This document shows positions 46,974 to 56,245 of a stretch of DNA of 62,403 bases, piece after piece. The notes under the pieces were generated by a model. It was not told the origin of the DNA, ran no database searches, and saw only the letters and a program-made list of their open reading frames with translations. The stretch spans positions 1 to 62,403 of the forward strand of contig NZ_WTSY02000011.1 of NCBI RefSeq assembly GCF_009828775.2. The letters run 5' to 3'. Source of the DNA: Erysipelothrix aquatica. Lineage in GTDB: Bacteria > Bacillota_I > Bacilli_A > Erysipelotrichales > Erysipelotrichaceae. Made by a program: the position numbers and the translations under genes. How positions within the stretch are numbered: the first letter of the stretch is position 1; each line of letters starts with the position of its first letter.

Positions 46974-47204
46974 ATGTTAAGTATTCTTGAAGCGAACACA
47001 ACTCTCATCAGTATTGGATGGGTGTTACTAGGAGCAGTTATTGGAGGAATCGCAACTTTCTTCATAACAAAACATATGTTTGAAAAACAAATTAAAGAAA
47101 ATCCACCAATCAACGAAAAAATGATTCGTGCAATGTATATGCAGATGGGGCGTAAGCCTTCAGAAGCGCAGATTCGTCAAATTATGAAATCGATGGGTCA
47201 ATAA
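46974..47204 (+). CDS. yneF: YneF/UPF0154 small membrane protein
   Basis: 76 aa: one membrane helix (about 12-35) and a short basic cytoplasmic part with the family signature PPINEKMIRAMYMQMGRKPS followed by EAQIRQIMKSM. The family is conserved in Firmicutes but its function is unknown. SD AAGGATGG; a terminator overlaps the stop codon. Confidence 0.92.
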   Translation: MLSILEANTTLISIGWVLLGAVIGGIATFFITKHMFEKQIKENPPINEKMIRAMYMQMGRKPSEAQIRQIMKSMGQ

Positions 47205-47229
47205 AAAACACAGGCGACTGTGTTTTTTC
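47205..47229 (+). terminator. Intrinsic terminator right before the transglycosylase start
   Basis: AAAAACACAG-GCGA-CTGTGTTTTT. It ends 7 nt before the next ATG and takes the place of a ribosome binding site there. Confidence 0.88.
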
Positions 47230-47235
47230 ATTAAA

Positions 47236-47949
47236 ATGAAAAAGAAAATACTTAAAGGTTTATTGGTGGTTGCCTTAGCTGTTTCGGCGGTTACAGGATG
47301 GATTGTATACCAAGGTTACGAAGAATATACGCGAGCGATTGCGGAGCGTCCTGTTGCGCAAATGTTTGCGGATGAAATGGCAGAGGATGATTTTGTGTAT
47401 GCCGATCAATTACCTGAAATGTTGAAGGCGAGTGTTATCGCAACTGAGGATGCACGCTTTATGACACGCTGGACAACGTTAGATTACATCGCACTCTCAC
47501 GAGCAACGATACGAAATATCCAGAATCTTGGTTATGTTGAAGGTGGCAGTACAATTCCACAACAAATTGCAAAGAATTTTTATTTTGGCGATGAAATGAC
47601 GCTTCGCCGCAAAGTTGCCGAATATTTTGTCGCGCGTGATATGCTAAAAGCTTTTAGTAAAGAAGAAATTCTAGCAATTTATATTAATATGAATTACTAT
47701 GGCGATGGTTATGATGGTCTGGAAGCAGCGACACATGGCTATTTTGGTGTCGATCCAATTGATTTAACGGATGCTCAAGCAACAATCCTTGCAGGTATTC
47801 CGCAAGCGCCGTCGCATTATCAACTTAGTACAAATTATGATGGTGCGAAAGCACGACAGCGTCACGTACTGAATCGACTTGTTAAAACGAACGTCATTAC
47901 TGAAGCACGTGCTCAAGAAATTTACGATACCGATATTTACGGAGGATAA
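47236..47949 (+). CDS. Monofunctional peptidoglycan transglycosylase (GT51)
   Basis: 237 aa, membrane-anchored glycan-strand polymerase using lipid II. N-terminal helix (about 5-27), then the GT51 domain with catalytic Glu71 in EDARFM, GGSTIPQQIAKNFYF near 115, and KEEILAIYINMNYYGDG. It lacks a transpeptidase domain. The start lies directly after a terminator and has no Shine-Dalgarno sequence; the next possible start would cut into the membrane helix. Translation may be leaderless-like or tied to read-through. It is 1 nt from trpS. Confidence 0.88.
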   Translation: MKKKILKGLLVVALAVSAVTGWIVYQGYEEYTRAIAERPVAQMFADEMAEDDFVYADQLPEMLKASVIATEDARFMTRWTTLDYIALSRATIRNIQNLGYVEGGSTIPQQIAKNFYFGDEMTLRRKVAEYFVARDMLKAFSKEEILAIYINMNYYGDGYDGLEAATHGYFGVDPIDLTDAQATILAGIPQAPSHYQLSTNYDGAKARQRHVLNRLVKTNVITEARAQEIYDTDIYGG

Positions 47950-47950
47950 C

Positions 47951-48940
47951 ATGAAAAAAAGAATGATTAGTGGAATTAAACCCACTGGACAATTAACGTT
48001 AGGAAACTATATTGGCGCTTTGAGACCTTTTGTCCAATCTCAGGAAGAGTACGATGTCAATGTGTTTATTGCAAACTTGCATTGTATTACAATGCCGATT
48101 GATCCCCAAGAACTTGAGACAAATCTCAAGGATGCTTTGTTATTCTATTTAGCAAGCGGATTAGATCCCGAGAAATGTACCATTTTTTTACAAAGTGATG
48201 TGAAAGAAATTGCACAATTAGGTTTTATTATGTCTTGTGTAACACCAATGGGTGAATTAAATCGAATGACTCAATATAAAGACAAAAAGGATACAGGAAT
48301 GTCACTCAGTGGTGGATTCTATACATATCCGACACTAATGACCGCGGATATTGTGATTCACCAAGCAGATTTAGTACCAGTAGGTGAGGATCAAAAGCAA
48401 CATGTAGAGCTTGCACGTAATACTGCTGAACGATTCAACAATCGCTTTGGCGATACTTTTGTAATTCCAGAACCTGTCATTGCAAAAGTTGGAAGCAAAA
48501 TTATGTCACTTCAAGACCCAACGAAAAAGATGAGCAAGTCAGACACCGAGGGCGAAAAAGGCGTTATTTATCTTCGTGATAATCTTAAATCAGCACGTAA
48601 AAAAATTATGTCTGCAGTAACCGATTCACTTGGTGTTGTGAAGTATGATGTTGAGAATCAACCTGGAGTGTCAAACTTACTTACCATTTATGCAGCTTTA
48701 GAAAATATTTCAATTCCTGAAGCAGAAGCGCAATTTAAAGACTCGCAATATGGCGGATTCAAAAAAGCAGTGGCAGATCGGGTTGTCGCAGAGTTGGAAA
48801 TGCTCCAGACAGGTTATGAGAAATTTAACCAAGGAGAATACCTTGCTGAAGTACTCGAAAAAGGCGCAGAGGCAATGCGTCCAACAGCGAAAAAGACGCT
48901 TGAAGACGTCCAACGTAAAATGGGTTTGGATTGGTTGTAA
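47951..48940 (+). CDS. trpS: Tryptophanyl-tRNA synthetase
   Basis: 329 aa class I synthetase charging tRNA-Trp. HIGH-type motif in SGIKPTGQLTLGNYIGAL (residues 6-23), KMSKS as KKMSKSD near 195. ATG 47951 has GGAGG 6 nt upstream, inside the end of the transglycosylase gene; the open frame back to 47879 overlaps that gene. No T-box leader. Confidence 0.97.
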   Translation: MKKRMISGIKPTGQLTLGNYIGALRPFVQSQEEYDVNVFIANLHCITMPIDPQELETNLKDALLFYLASGLDPEKCTIFLQSDVKEIAQLGFIMSCVTPMGELNRMTQYKDKKDTGMSLSGGFYTYPTLMTADIVIHQADLVPVGEDQKQHVELARNTAERFNNRFGDTFVIPEPVIAKVGSKIMSLQDPTKKMSKSDTEGEKGVIYLRDNLKSARKKIMSAVTDSLGVVKYDVENQPGVSNLLTIYAALENISIPEAEAQFKDSQYGGFKKAVADRVVAELEMLQTGYEKFNQGEYLAEVLEKGAEAMRPTAKKTLEDVQRKMGLDWL

Positions 48941-49028
48941 CATAATATCACACACCAATCTAACGCAAAAAACACTATGAAATAAAGGCTTTACACGTTA
49001 TAATGATAAGTAAAAGAGGAGGTCTCTT

Positions 49029-49427
49029 ATGATTGTACTATACTCATCTCCCGGATGTGCGTCGTGCCGCAAAGTGCGACAATGGCTAAAAGAACGTAAT
49101 CTCAAGTTTATTGAGAAAAACATTTTCACATCTATGTTGAGTGAAAAAGAAATTAAACATCTTTTGATGCGTAGTGAAAATGGAACTGAGGATATTATTT
49201 CCAAACGCTCAAAAGTTATGCAAGAATCACAAATCGATCTTGATGCATTATCAATTAATGAATTAATCGTTTTCATACAAAGACATCCTTCAATTCTTAA
49301 AAGACCAATCGTTATGAATGAAAAAACTTTCTTGGTAGGGTATGATGAAGAGGAAATCGATGCATTTTTACCGTCTGAAATGAGACAGGCGCATCGTATT
49401 TCTATGGAAACAGCATCTGAATTATAA
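49029..49427 (+). CDS. spxA: Spx/ArsC-family regulator
   Basis: 132 aa, thioredoxin-fold protein that binds the RNA polymerase alpha C-terminal domain and controls disulfide-stress genes. Redox switch C-A-S-C at residues 10-13 (CASCRK), and SILKRPIVM near 97, which holds the conserved RPI. Length fits Spx. SD AGGAGGT. A TATAAT box at 49001-49006 lies upstream, so it is probably its own unit, with mnmA 19 nt downstream. Confidence 0.92.
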   Translation: MIVLYSSPGCASCRKVRQWLKERNLKFIEKNIFTSMLSEKEIKHLLMRSENGTEDIISKRSKVMQESQIDLDALSINELIVFIQRHPSILKRPIVMNEKTFLVGYDEEEIDAFLPSEMRQAHRISMETASEL

Positions 49428-49446
49428 GCAATAGAAAGTTGGTATT

Positions 49447-50571
49447 ATGAAAGTATTAGTAGGTTTATCAGGGGGCGTCGATAGCGCAGTCGCTGCTCAC
49501 TTATTGAAGTCGCAAGGACACGATGTTACTTGCGCTTTTATGCGTAATTGGGATTCGTTTGCCAATAATGATATTATGGGAAACCCAACAATTATGGACG
49601 ATATGTGTACACAGGAAGTTGATTATGCTGATGCGAAACGTGTTGCTGATCATTTAGGTCTACCCTTGCTTCGCGTCGATTACGTCAAAGAATACTGGGA
49701 CAATGTCTTTTCCTTCTTTCTAGCAGAAACAGAACGAGGACATACCCCTAATCCAGATATTCTTTGTAACCGATATGTAAAATTTGACTCATTCTATGAT
49801 TTCATGGATAAAAATGGCTTTGATATGCTTGCTACTGGTCACTATGCAGTAACAAAAGAAGGCAAAATGTTTAGAGCTGAAGATCAAAATAAAGATCAAA
49901 CATACTTCTTGAGTCGTGTAAAACCAGAGGTTTTACCACGTGTTATGTTTCCGTTAGGTGAGCTTAATAAAGAAGAAGTTCGTAAAATTGCGCTAGAATT
50001 AGATTTACCAGTAGCTACCAAAAAAGATTCAACCGGAATCTGTTTTATTGGTGAACGTGAATACCGTGATTTTTTAAAAAATTATCTTAAAGATTCGGAA
50101 GGATCAATTGTTGAAGTTGATTCAGGCAAGCAAATTGGCCGCCACCAGGGCGTCATGTTCTATACAATTGGGCAACGTCATGGACTGAATATCAATACAT
50201 CAGTTGGACCATTTTTCGTTGTTGGAAAAGACCTATCAACGAATACAATCTATGTTGGTAAAGGATCAGACCATCCGATGCTCTTCGCCTCAAAAGCAGA
50301 GATTGCTGAAATGAATTGGTTCACAGACAAACCCAAAGAAACAATGGATGCAACGGCAAAATTCCGTTACCGTCAAAAAGACTTGAAAGTTCGTATTTCA
50401 TGGCTTGACGACACTCGCATTGAAGTAACGATGTTAGAAGATGTTAAATCTGTAACATTGGGACAAGAAGCAGTATTTTATCTTGGTGATGAGGTACTTG
50501 GTGGTGGACGCATTGATCGAGTATTTGACATAAATGGTAAAGAAGTTAAGTATGACTCACGTCTCGCTTAA
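49447..50571 (+). CDS. mnmA: tRNA-specific 2-thiouridylase
   Basis: 374 aa. ATP-dependent thiolation of U34 in tRNA Lys, Glu and Gln. PP-loop VGLSGGVDSAVAAHLL (4-19), DTC-type Cys in NPDILCNRYVKF, and the second Cys in STGICFIGEREY near 200 form the persulfide pair; C-terminal beta barrel. SD AGAAAGTTGG. Its end overlaps the start of the next gene. Confidence 0.96.
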   Translation: MKVLVGLSGGVDSAVAAHLLKSQGHDVTCAFMRNWDSFANNDIMGNPTIMDDMCTQEVDYADAKRVADHLGLPLLRVDYVKEYWDNVFSFFLAETERGHTPNPDILCNRYVKFDSFYDFMDKNGFDMLATGHYAVTKEGKMFRAEDQNKDQTYFLSRVKPEVLPRVMFPLGELNKEEVRKIALELDLPVATKKDSTGICFIGEREYRDFLKNYLKDSEGSIVEVDSGKQIGRHQGVMFYTIGQRHGLNINTSVGPFFVVGKDLSTNTIYVGKGSDHPMLFASKAEIAEMNWFTDKPKETMDATAKFRYRQKDLKVRISWLDDTRIEVTMLEDVKSVTLGQEAVFYLGDEVLGGGRIDRVFDINGKEVKYDSRLA

Positions 50572-51286
50572 TCAATCAAATAAAAATGCCATATTTACGC
50601 TTAAGGAGACCTTGGGTGTATTGGCACATTACTTTGTGGGTATGCAATTTGCATATCCACTTTTAGGAATGTGGGTGTCCTTGGACATACTTAAAACTAA
50701 GACACTTGATTCAAGAATTACAATCATATTGTTACTGATCGGTTTCTTTGGGATGCTATATCTCATCCGTCGACCACTTAGACTTTTAATTAAGGATTTT
50801 AAGCTGCGATGGCGTTATGTAAGCCAGCAAATTGTGATGGGGACTATTATTCTTATCATCGTAAATCTCTTAATGAATTGGATAATACAGTTCTTTTGGG
50901 GGAGTGGCGCAGTGGCAATGAATCAAAAATTCGTATCTGTAAAACTTGCGCATGCCCCAATAAGTGCATTTATTTCAATTGTATGTGTAACCCCATTGGT
51001 AGAAGAAATTGTATTTCGCGGTGTATTATTTCAAAAGTTAGGGAGTGAAAGTTCCCACCGTATTGGAATCGTCATATCTTCATTGCTATTCGGGTTGTTC
51101 CATGCTATGCCCAGTGAAAGTGTTAATGTCTTTTGGCTATTCCCGATACACGTGATCCAATATACGGTTATGGGATTTCTACTCGCTAGATATACTGCAA
51201 AAACAGATACAATTTTTACTTCAATTGGTATACATTTTTTGAATAACTTGATAGGCTATATAGGAATAATACTAATGATAGGATGA
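50552..51286 (+). CDS. CPBP-family intramembrane metalloprotease (Abi/CaaX protease-like)
   Basis: 244 aa, about seven membrane helices. Motif 1 EEIVFRGVLF near 155 (Glu-Glu-x3-Arg), motif 2 FGLFHAM near 190, and the last His in an HFLNN segment near 232 form the metal site. Such proteases process bacteriocins or confer immunity in some Firmicutes; here it sits between mnmA and recD2, with no peptide genes nearby. ATG 50552 (overlap with mnmA 20 nt) is favoured; ATG 50534 in frame is also possible as neither has a strong SD. Confidence 0.83.
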   Translation: MTHVSLNQSNKNAIFTLKETLGVLAHYFVGMQFAYPLLGMWVSLDILKTKTLDSRITIILLLIGFFGMLYLIRRPLRLLIKDFKLRWRYVSQQIVMGTIILIIVNLLMNWIIQFFWGSGAVAMNQKFVSVKLAHAPISAFISIVCVTPLVEEIVFRGVLFQKLGSESSHRIGIVISSLLFGLFHAMPSESVNVFWLFPIHVIQYTVMGFLLARYTAKTDTIFTSIGIHFLNNLIGYIGIILMIG

Positions 51287-51294
51287 GGGAAAGT

Positions 51295-53421
51295 ATGGAG
51301 CAAACGGTTAAAGGCGTCGTAGATTCAGCGATATTTGTAAATGAGCAATCTGGATTCGGAATCTTCAGAATTGTTCTTTTTAATACAAACCAAAAACCAT
51401 TAACAATCAAAGGTCCAATTAGTGCCTTGGAACTAGAATCATTCTATGAATTTACGGGTGCTTATCGTGAAGATTCGCGCTTTGGCATGCAATTTGCGGT
51501 TAGTGCATATCAGAAGATGATGCCTCAAGATCGTGATTTTATCATTCGTTACTTGAGTGGTCCGAATTTTCCAGGGGTTGGTCAAAAGTCAGCTGAAGCA
51601 CTTGTAGATAAGTACGGTGCAACGATTTTGGATGATATCAGAAATAGTTCTGATTTTACTATTGAATGCAAAGGTATAACACAAGGTAAAGCTGAGATGA
51701 TTATGGAAAAAGTTAGGTATCAAGATCCAATTGAAGATGCCGTAGCCTTTTTGATTGCAAATGGACTCGGAAATAAGCAAATTATTAAAATTACTAAAGC
51801 ATACGGAGAGGAGTCTGTTCCTCTAATTAAGAGTAATCCGTATCGACTGGTCTATGATATTGATGGAATAGGATTTAAAACTGCCGATAAAGTAGCGATG
51901 TCATTAGGATATGATATGGATGATCCGAATAGAATCGAAGCACTGATGCTTGATCGCTATAAAACCATCGCATTCGGTCAAGGTGATAGTTTCATTTCGC
52001 GTTCACAACTTATAGAAAGCATTCGACCATCGGAGTTAGAACGGGCTGAGATTGCGATTGACGCACTCATAGAGCATGGAGAACTCATTGAAGATGAAGC
52101 ACGTCTTTATCACTATACGCAATACGAAAGCGAGACTTATGTTTCGGATTTTTTGAAAGAATTCAGCTATCCTGCGGATGAATTTCTGCTTGATGATATT
52201 GATGAGAAAATCGATGCGGTTGCGCAAGATTTGCGAATAGATTTTGATGACGTTCAGTTAAATGCTATTAAAGAATTTATGGCATCCAATATGATGATTT
52301 TGACAGGGGGTCCGGGAACTGGTAAAAGTACACTATTATCCGGGATCGTGACGTTACTTCAAAAAAACATGCCATGGTTACAGATCACGTTGTGTGCCCC
52401 AACAGGACGTGCAGCGAAACGTATGGAAGCTCTAACGAATGTACAAGCATCAACAGTTCATTCGGCACTTCGATGGGATTTAGAATCCAATCAGTTTGGT
52501 ATGCATGAGGATAATCCACTCGAGGCTGACATCTTAATTGTTGATGAATTCTCGATGGTTGATATTTGGTTGTTTTCAAATCTTCTAAAAGCAAGTGGTC
52601 GTGTTAAAAAGTTTCTATTTGTCGGTGATCAAAATCAGCTACCATCTGTAGGGAGCGGATTTGTATTGGGTGACTTGATTGCATCCAAAGCCATTCCAAC
52701 GATTGAGTTGGAACGAAACTATCGTCAAGAATCGGGTTCTGAAGTTATTGATCTTGCGGTAAATATGAATCAAGGTATTTTTGAAGTGGAATCGTATCAT
52801 CGTGATGTTAAATTCTTTGATGCACGTTATGGAAGTGTGAAGGACATTGTCCTCAAACTTGTGGATCAGGCATTATCTAAGGGTTATAGTTTGCAGGATA
52901 TTCAAGTTCTGGCACCTATGTATGACGGCATTGCGGGGATTGATAACCTAAATCATTTCCTTCAAAAAATGTGTAACCCAGAGAGCATCTCGAAACCACA
53001 ACACATGGTGGGAACGCGAATTTTTAGAGAAGGGGATAAAATTCTTCAACTCAAAAATCAACCGGATGATTTTGTTTTTAATGGCGATATCGGAACGTTA
53101 GTCGAAGTAGATGCCAAATATATGGTTGTTGATTTTGATGGCAATTTTGTCGAATATGAACCTTCTAATTTTATCAACATTACACATGCATATGCGATGA
53201 GTGTTCATAAAGCACAGGGTAGTGAATATCCGATTGTAATTCTTGTTGCAGTATCAGATTTTTATCGAATGTTGTCACGTCGCTTGTATTATACCGGTGC
53301 AACCCGTTCATCGAAATCATTGATTTTGGTCGGTGAATATGATGCTTTTAGAAGAGCCGTTGACAATCATCATGAATCCAAAAGACAAACATATCTTAAA
53401 GAGCGAATGGAAGCTAAATAA
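51295..53421 (+). CDS. recD2: RecD2/YrrC-type helicase
   Basis: 708 aa. SF1B 5'-3' DNA helicase not associated with RecBC. N-terminal OB-like and helix-hairpin-helix domains (NFPGVGQKSAEAL near 85, GIGFKTADKVAM near 190), Walker A TGGPGTGKST near 345, DE motif VDEFSMVD, and the C-terminal motif AMSVHKAQGSEYP with YTGATR. ATG 51295 has GAGGG 6 nt upstream; ATG 51283 in frame has none. The gene is close to the CPBP gene and ends at a two-way terminator. Confidence 0.94.
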   Translation: MEQTVKGVVDSAIFVNEQSGFGIFRIVLFNTNQKPLTIKGPISALELESFYEFTGAYREDSRFGMQFAVSAYQKMMPQDRDFIIRYLSGPNFPGVGQKSAEALVDKYGATILDDIRNSSDFTIECKGITQGKAEMIMEKVRYQDPIEDAVAFLIANGLGNKQIIKITKAYGEESVPLIKSNPYRLVYDIDGIGFKTADKVAMSLGYDMDDPNRIEALMLDRYKTIAFGQGDSFISRSQLIESIRPSELERAEIAIDALIEHGELIEDEARLYHYTQYESETYVSDFLKEFSYPADEFLLDDIDEKIDAVAQDLRIDFDDVQLNAIKEFMASNMMILTGGPGTGKSTLLSGIVTLLQKNMPWLQITLCAPTGRAAKRMEALTNVQASTVHSALRWDLESNQFGMHEDNPLEADILIVDEFSMVDIWLFSNLLKASGRVKKFLFVGDQNQLPSVGSGFVLGDLIASKAIPTIELERNYRQESGSEVIDLAVNMNQGIFEVESYHRDVKFFDARYGSVKDIVLKLVDQALSKGYSLQDIQVLAPMYDGIAGIDNLNHFLQKMCNPESISKPQHMVGTRIFREGDKILQLKNQPDDFVFNGDIGTLVEVDAKYMVVDFDGNFVEYEPSNFINITHAYAMSVHKAQGSEYPIVILVAVSDFYRMLSRRLYYTGATRSSKSLILVGEYDAFRRAVDNHHESKRQTYLKERMEAK

Positions 53422-53450
53422 AAGAGTTACACGAACTGTGTAACTCTCTT
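53422..53450. terminator. Bidirectional terminator between recD2 and mscL
   Basis: AGAGTTACAC-GAACT-GTGTAACTCT, A-rich on the left and T-rich on the right. Confidence 0.85.
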
Positions 53451-53452
53451 CT

Positions 53453-53860
53453 TTATTTTTTTGCTTTTAATTCATCGAGAATGCCTTGGAGAAGAATGAC
53501 TTCTTCGCTTGGCGTTGCAGGTGTTTCTTCAGTAACCTCTGCTTCTTGTTTTTTCGAAAACTTATTAATTGCTTTGATAGCGACGAAGATACTCATTGCA
53601 ATGATTAAGAAATCAATCGTTGTTTGAATGAATGAACCGTAGTTTAATGTCAACGGATTCGTTGGATCCGGTCTTAAAAGTATGTTCAATGACGCAAATG
53701 ATCCACCACCTGTGACAACTCCAACTAAAGGCATAATAATATCATTGACTAAAGAGGTAACAATTTTCCCGAATGCACCCCCAATAACAACCCCAATTGC
53801 CATGTCGAGAACATTTCCCTTCATTGCAAATTCTTTAAATTCTTCTAGAAATTTTTTCAT
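53453..53860 (-). CDS. mscL: Large-conductance mechanosensitive channel
   Basis: 135 aa, pentameric osmotic emergency valve. N-terminal amphipathic helix ([20 protein letters not shown]), TM1 with [18 protein letters not shown], periplasmic loop, TM2 near 75-97 ([17 protein letters not shown]), and a C-terminal helix. Start 53860 has GGAGGAGG upstream. Length is normal for MscL. Confidence 0.96.
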   Translation of the reverse strand: MKKFLEEFKEFAMKGNVLDMAIGVVIGGAFGKIVTSLVNDIIMPLVGVVTGGGSFASLNILLRPDPTNPLTLNYGSFIQTTIDFLIIAMSIFVAIKAINKFSKKQEAEVTEETPATPSEEVILLQGILDELKAKK

Positions 53861-54015
53861 GTAATCCTCCTCCTTATAATTACTTGAAATTTCAAATACT
53901 AACTTAATACTATCAAATATAGGACCGATACTCAAAGGATATGAAATAAAAATTAAATACGGTTCACAGGTTGATTCTATGGTATGATAATCACATTAGA
54001 AAGAAGGATCTTATA

Positions 54016-55440
54016 ATGAATGAATCAACAATTATGAACTATTTTAAAGCGATAAGCGCTATTCCTCGTGCTTCTTTCAACGAAAAAGGCATGCATGACT
54101 ATCTCGTAAATTTTGCTAATGAGCGCGGACTTAAAGTTATTACTGACGCAATGTGGAATGTAATTATTTTTAAACCGGCATCAATTGGTTATGAAAACGC
54201 ACCATCCGTAATGCTGCAAGGTCATACAGACATGGTTGCAGAAAAAGATAGCAGTAGTGCTCACAATTTCGAAACAGATGGTTTAGAACTTTATGAAGAG
54301 GACGGCTTTCTCAAAGCAAAAGGGACAACATTAGGAGCAGATAATGGTGTTGCGGTTGCATACATGTTAGCACTTCTTGATGATAAGAATGCGAAACACC
54401 CAGCATTGGAATGTGTCTTCACGGTTCAAGAAGAAACAGGATTAACAGGGGCTGAGAAAATTGATGTGTCGATGCTTGAATCACGTTTAGTGATTGGTCT
54501 TGACTCATCGGGTGAATCAGAAATTTATGTATCATCTTGTGGTGGTGCACGTGCAGTTTTAAATCGTGATGTCACATTTGAAGAAAAGGTGATGAATACA
54601 GTAACTGTAGCAATTACGGGTCTTTTCGGTGGTCACTCTGGTGGCGAGATAGACAAAGAGCGTGGAAATGCTAACAAAATTGCAGGTATACTGATGTATC
54701 GTGCAGCTCAATTGATGGATGTTCGTGTTGTAGCTTTTGCCGGTGGCGATAAAATGAATGCCATCACACGTGAGGCAACGTTTACACTTGCTGTTGAAGA
54801 TATCGCAGCGTTCAAAGCATTTTATGAAACATCAACACAAGAGTTCAAGTTGCAATATGCAGCTAGTGATGCAGGATTAACGTTTACCCTAACTGAAGGT
54901 AAAACGGATATAGTTCTAGATGCAGATGCATCTCATGCAGTGATCACATCATTGTTCATGCTCCCATATGGAGTTATTCAAATGAGTAAAGATATTGAAG
55001 GACTTGTTATTACATCAAGCAATATCGGTAAAGTATCCCTAACTGATAGTACTTATGAAGTTCAAATGTCAGTCCGTGCTACCCAAGCATTTGTAAAGGA
55101 TACGGTACTTGCACAAGTTGACTGGATTGGTCAACAATGTGGCATGACGTCTGAGTTTTCTGCGAAATATCCTGGATGGATGTATGATCCACAATCAAAA
55201 TTCCGCGAGTATACTGAAGAAGCTTATCGAAACTTGCGCGGCGAAGTAATGAAACATGAAGCTACTCATGGTGGTATGGAACTGGGAATTTGGAGCGATA
55301 AACTACCAGGATCAGATATTGTTAGCTTTGGTCCAATTATGTATGACATTCATACACCTTTGGAAAGACTTGATATTGGCTCATTTGAGCGTACTTATGA
55401 ATTTTTAGTGGTCTTGTTAGAAGGACTCAACAATTACTAA
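54016..55440 (+). CDS. pepD: Aminoacyl-histidine dipeptidase (PepD, M20 family)
   Basis: 474 aa, cytoplasmic zinc dipeptidase for Xaa-His and other dipeptides. Metal ligands and catalytic residues are in LQGHTDMVAEKD near 73, TTLGADNGVAVAYM near 108 and VQEETGLTGA near 138; FGGHSGGEIDKERGN supports the M20 dimerisation fold. ATG 54016 follows AAGAAGGATC. Peptide uptake and hydrolysis fits an organism poor in amino-acid synthesis (inference). Confidence 0.93.
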   Translation: MNESTIMNYFKAISAIPRASFNEKGMHDYLVNFANERGLKVITDAMWNVIIFKPASIGYENAPSVMLQGHTDMVAEKDSSSAHNFETDGLELYEEDGFLKAKGTTLGADNGVAVAYMLALLDDKNAKHPALECVFTVQEETGLTGAEKIDVSMLESRLVIGLDSSGESEIYVSSCGGARAVLNRDVTFEEKVMNTVTVAITGLFGGHSGGEIDKERGNANKIAGILMYRAAQLMDVRVVAFAGGDKMNAITREATFTLAVEDIAAFKAFYETSTQEFKLQYAASDAGLTFTLTEGKTDIVLDADASHAVITSLFMLPYGVIQMSKDIEGLVITSSNIGKVSLTDSTYEVQMSVRATQAFVKDTVLAQVDWIGQQCGMTSEFSAKYPGWMYDPQSKFREYTEEAYRNLRGEVMKHEATHGGMELGIWSDKLPGSDIVSFGPIMYDIHTPLERLDIGSFERTYEFLVVLLEGLNNY

Positions 55441-55444
55441 GCAC

Positions 55445-55475
55445 AAAGCCATCAGAGTTGTCTGGTGGCTTTTCT
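55445..55475 (+). terminator. Intrinsic terminator after pepD
   Basis: AAGCCATCAG-AGTTGT-CTGGTGGCTTTT with one G-U pair. Confidence 0.8.
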
Positions 55476-55532
55476 ATATCAATACACCGAGTTCTAAGAA
55501 TGTGGTATTATAGATTATATGGAGGAAGAATC

Positions 55533-55988
55533 ATGCCCAGTAAATTAAAGTTTAATTCCTTTGGAAGTGGTACAGTTTTGAAATTGGAAGATGTTCCAGA
55601 TGAGGTATTCGCGAATCAAATTATGGGTGAGGGATATGCAATTGATCTTAATTTAGGTGAAATCTATGCTCCTGTTGATGGTGAGGTAAATATGTTATTT
55701 CCTACAGGTCATGCCATAGGTTTTATTTGTGATGATGGTTCAGAGTTTATCATTCACTTGGGAATTGACACCGTTTCATTAAATGGCAAGGGATTTGAAA
55801 CAATGGTTGAAATTGGCGAATATGTTAAACAGGGACAGCTAATTTCGAAGATGGATTTGAATTTCATTAATGAAAAGGGGTATAGCACAATTAGCCCCAT
55901 AGTTTTTACGACGGGACAGAAAATTAAACTGGTTGCCGAGGGAAAGCATGTTAACTATGGTGAATTCGGCCTGTTCAAATTTGTCTAA
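55533..55988 (+). CDS. PTS glucose-family IIA protein (Crr-like)
   Basis: 151 aa, stand-alone EIIA-Glc. Phosphorylated His in EFIIHLGIDTVSLNG near 72; the partner His in PTGHAIGF near 57; LNLGEIYAPVDGEV is the N-terminal strand pattern. It relays phosphate from HPr to a sugar-specific EIIB/C, but no EIIBC gene is nearby. ATG 55533 has GGAGGAAG. It is the last core gene before the tRNA and the integrated element. Confidence 0.9.
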   Translation: MPSKLKFNSFGSGTVLKLEDVPDEVFANQIMGEGYAIDLNLGEIYAPVDGEVNMLFPTGHAIGFICDDGSEFIIHLGIDTVSLNGKGFETMVEIGEYVKQGQLISKMDLNFINEKGYSTISPIVFTTGQKIKLVAEGKHVNYGEFGLFKFV

Positions 55989-56050
55989 TTGCATTTTTCA
56001 CTACTAAAGTTAAATTGTGCTAATTTTATTAACTTTAATTGGAAATTCTA

Positions 56051-56079
56051 TTGATTTATCGGCCCATTTGGATTATTAT
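56051..56079 (+). promoter_or_regulatory. Promoter of tRNA-Leu
   Basis: TTGATT (56051-56056), 17-nt spacer, TATTAT (56074-56079); the tRNA starts 12 nt later. Confidence 0.65.
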
Positions 56080-56090
56080 AGTTAAGCAAT

Positions 56091-56177
56091 GCCCGAGTGG
56101 TGAAATCGGTAGACGCACTGGACTCAAAATCCAGCGAGGTAAAACTCATGACGGTTCGAGTCCGTCCTCGGGCACCA
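56091..56177 (+). tRNA. tRNA-Leu, anticodon CAA
   Basis: 87 nt with encoded CCA. Acceptor arms GCCCGAG (56091-56097) and CTCGGGC (56167-56173) pair fully; anticodon stem TGGA/TCCA with loop CTCAAAA gives CAA, reading UUG; a long variable arm and GGTTCGAGTCC T-arm fit a leucine type II tRNA. The 3' end is the apparent junction between core chromosome and an integrated element. Confidence 0.97.
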
Positions 56178-56190
56178 TCATATGTGTAAC

Positions 56191-56225
56191 AAGACCTAGT
56201 ATTTATTCTACTAGGTCTTTTTTTG
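56191..56225 (+). terminator. Intrinsic terminator after tRNA-Leu
   Basis: AAGACCTAGTA-TTTATTC-TACTAGGTCTT followed by T run. The next SD begins only a few bases later. Confidence 0.88.
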
Positions 56226-56245
56226 TTATTCTGGAGGTGATAAAA

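Noticed and set aside
56161-56190. Second att site for the element inside the window
   Set aside because: No repeat of the tRNA 3' end was found up to 62403.
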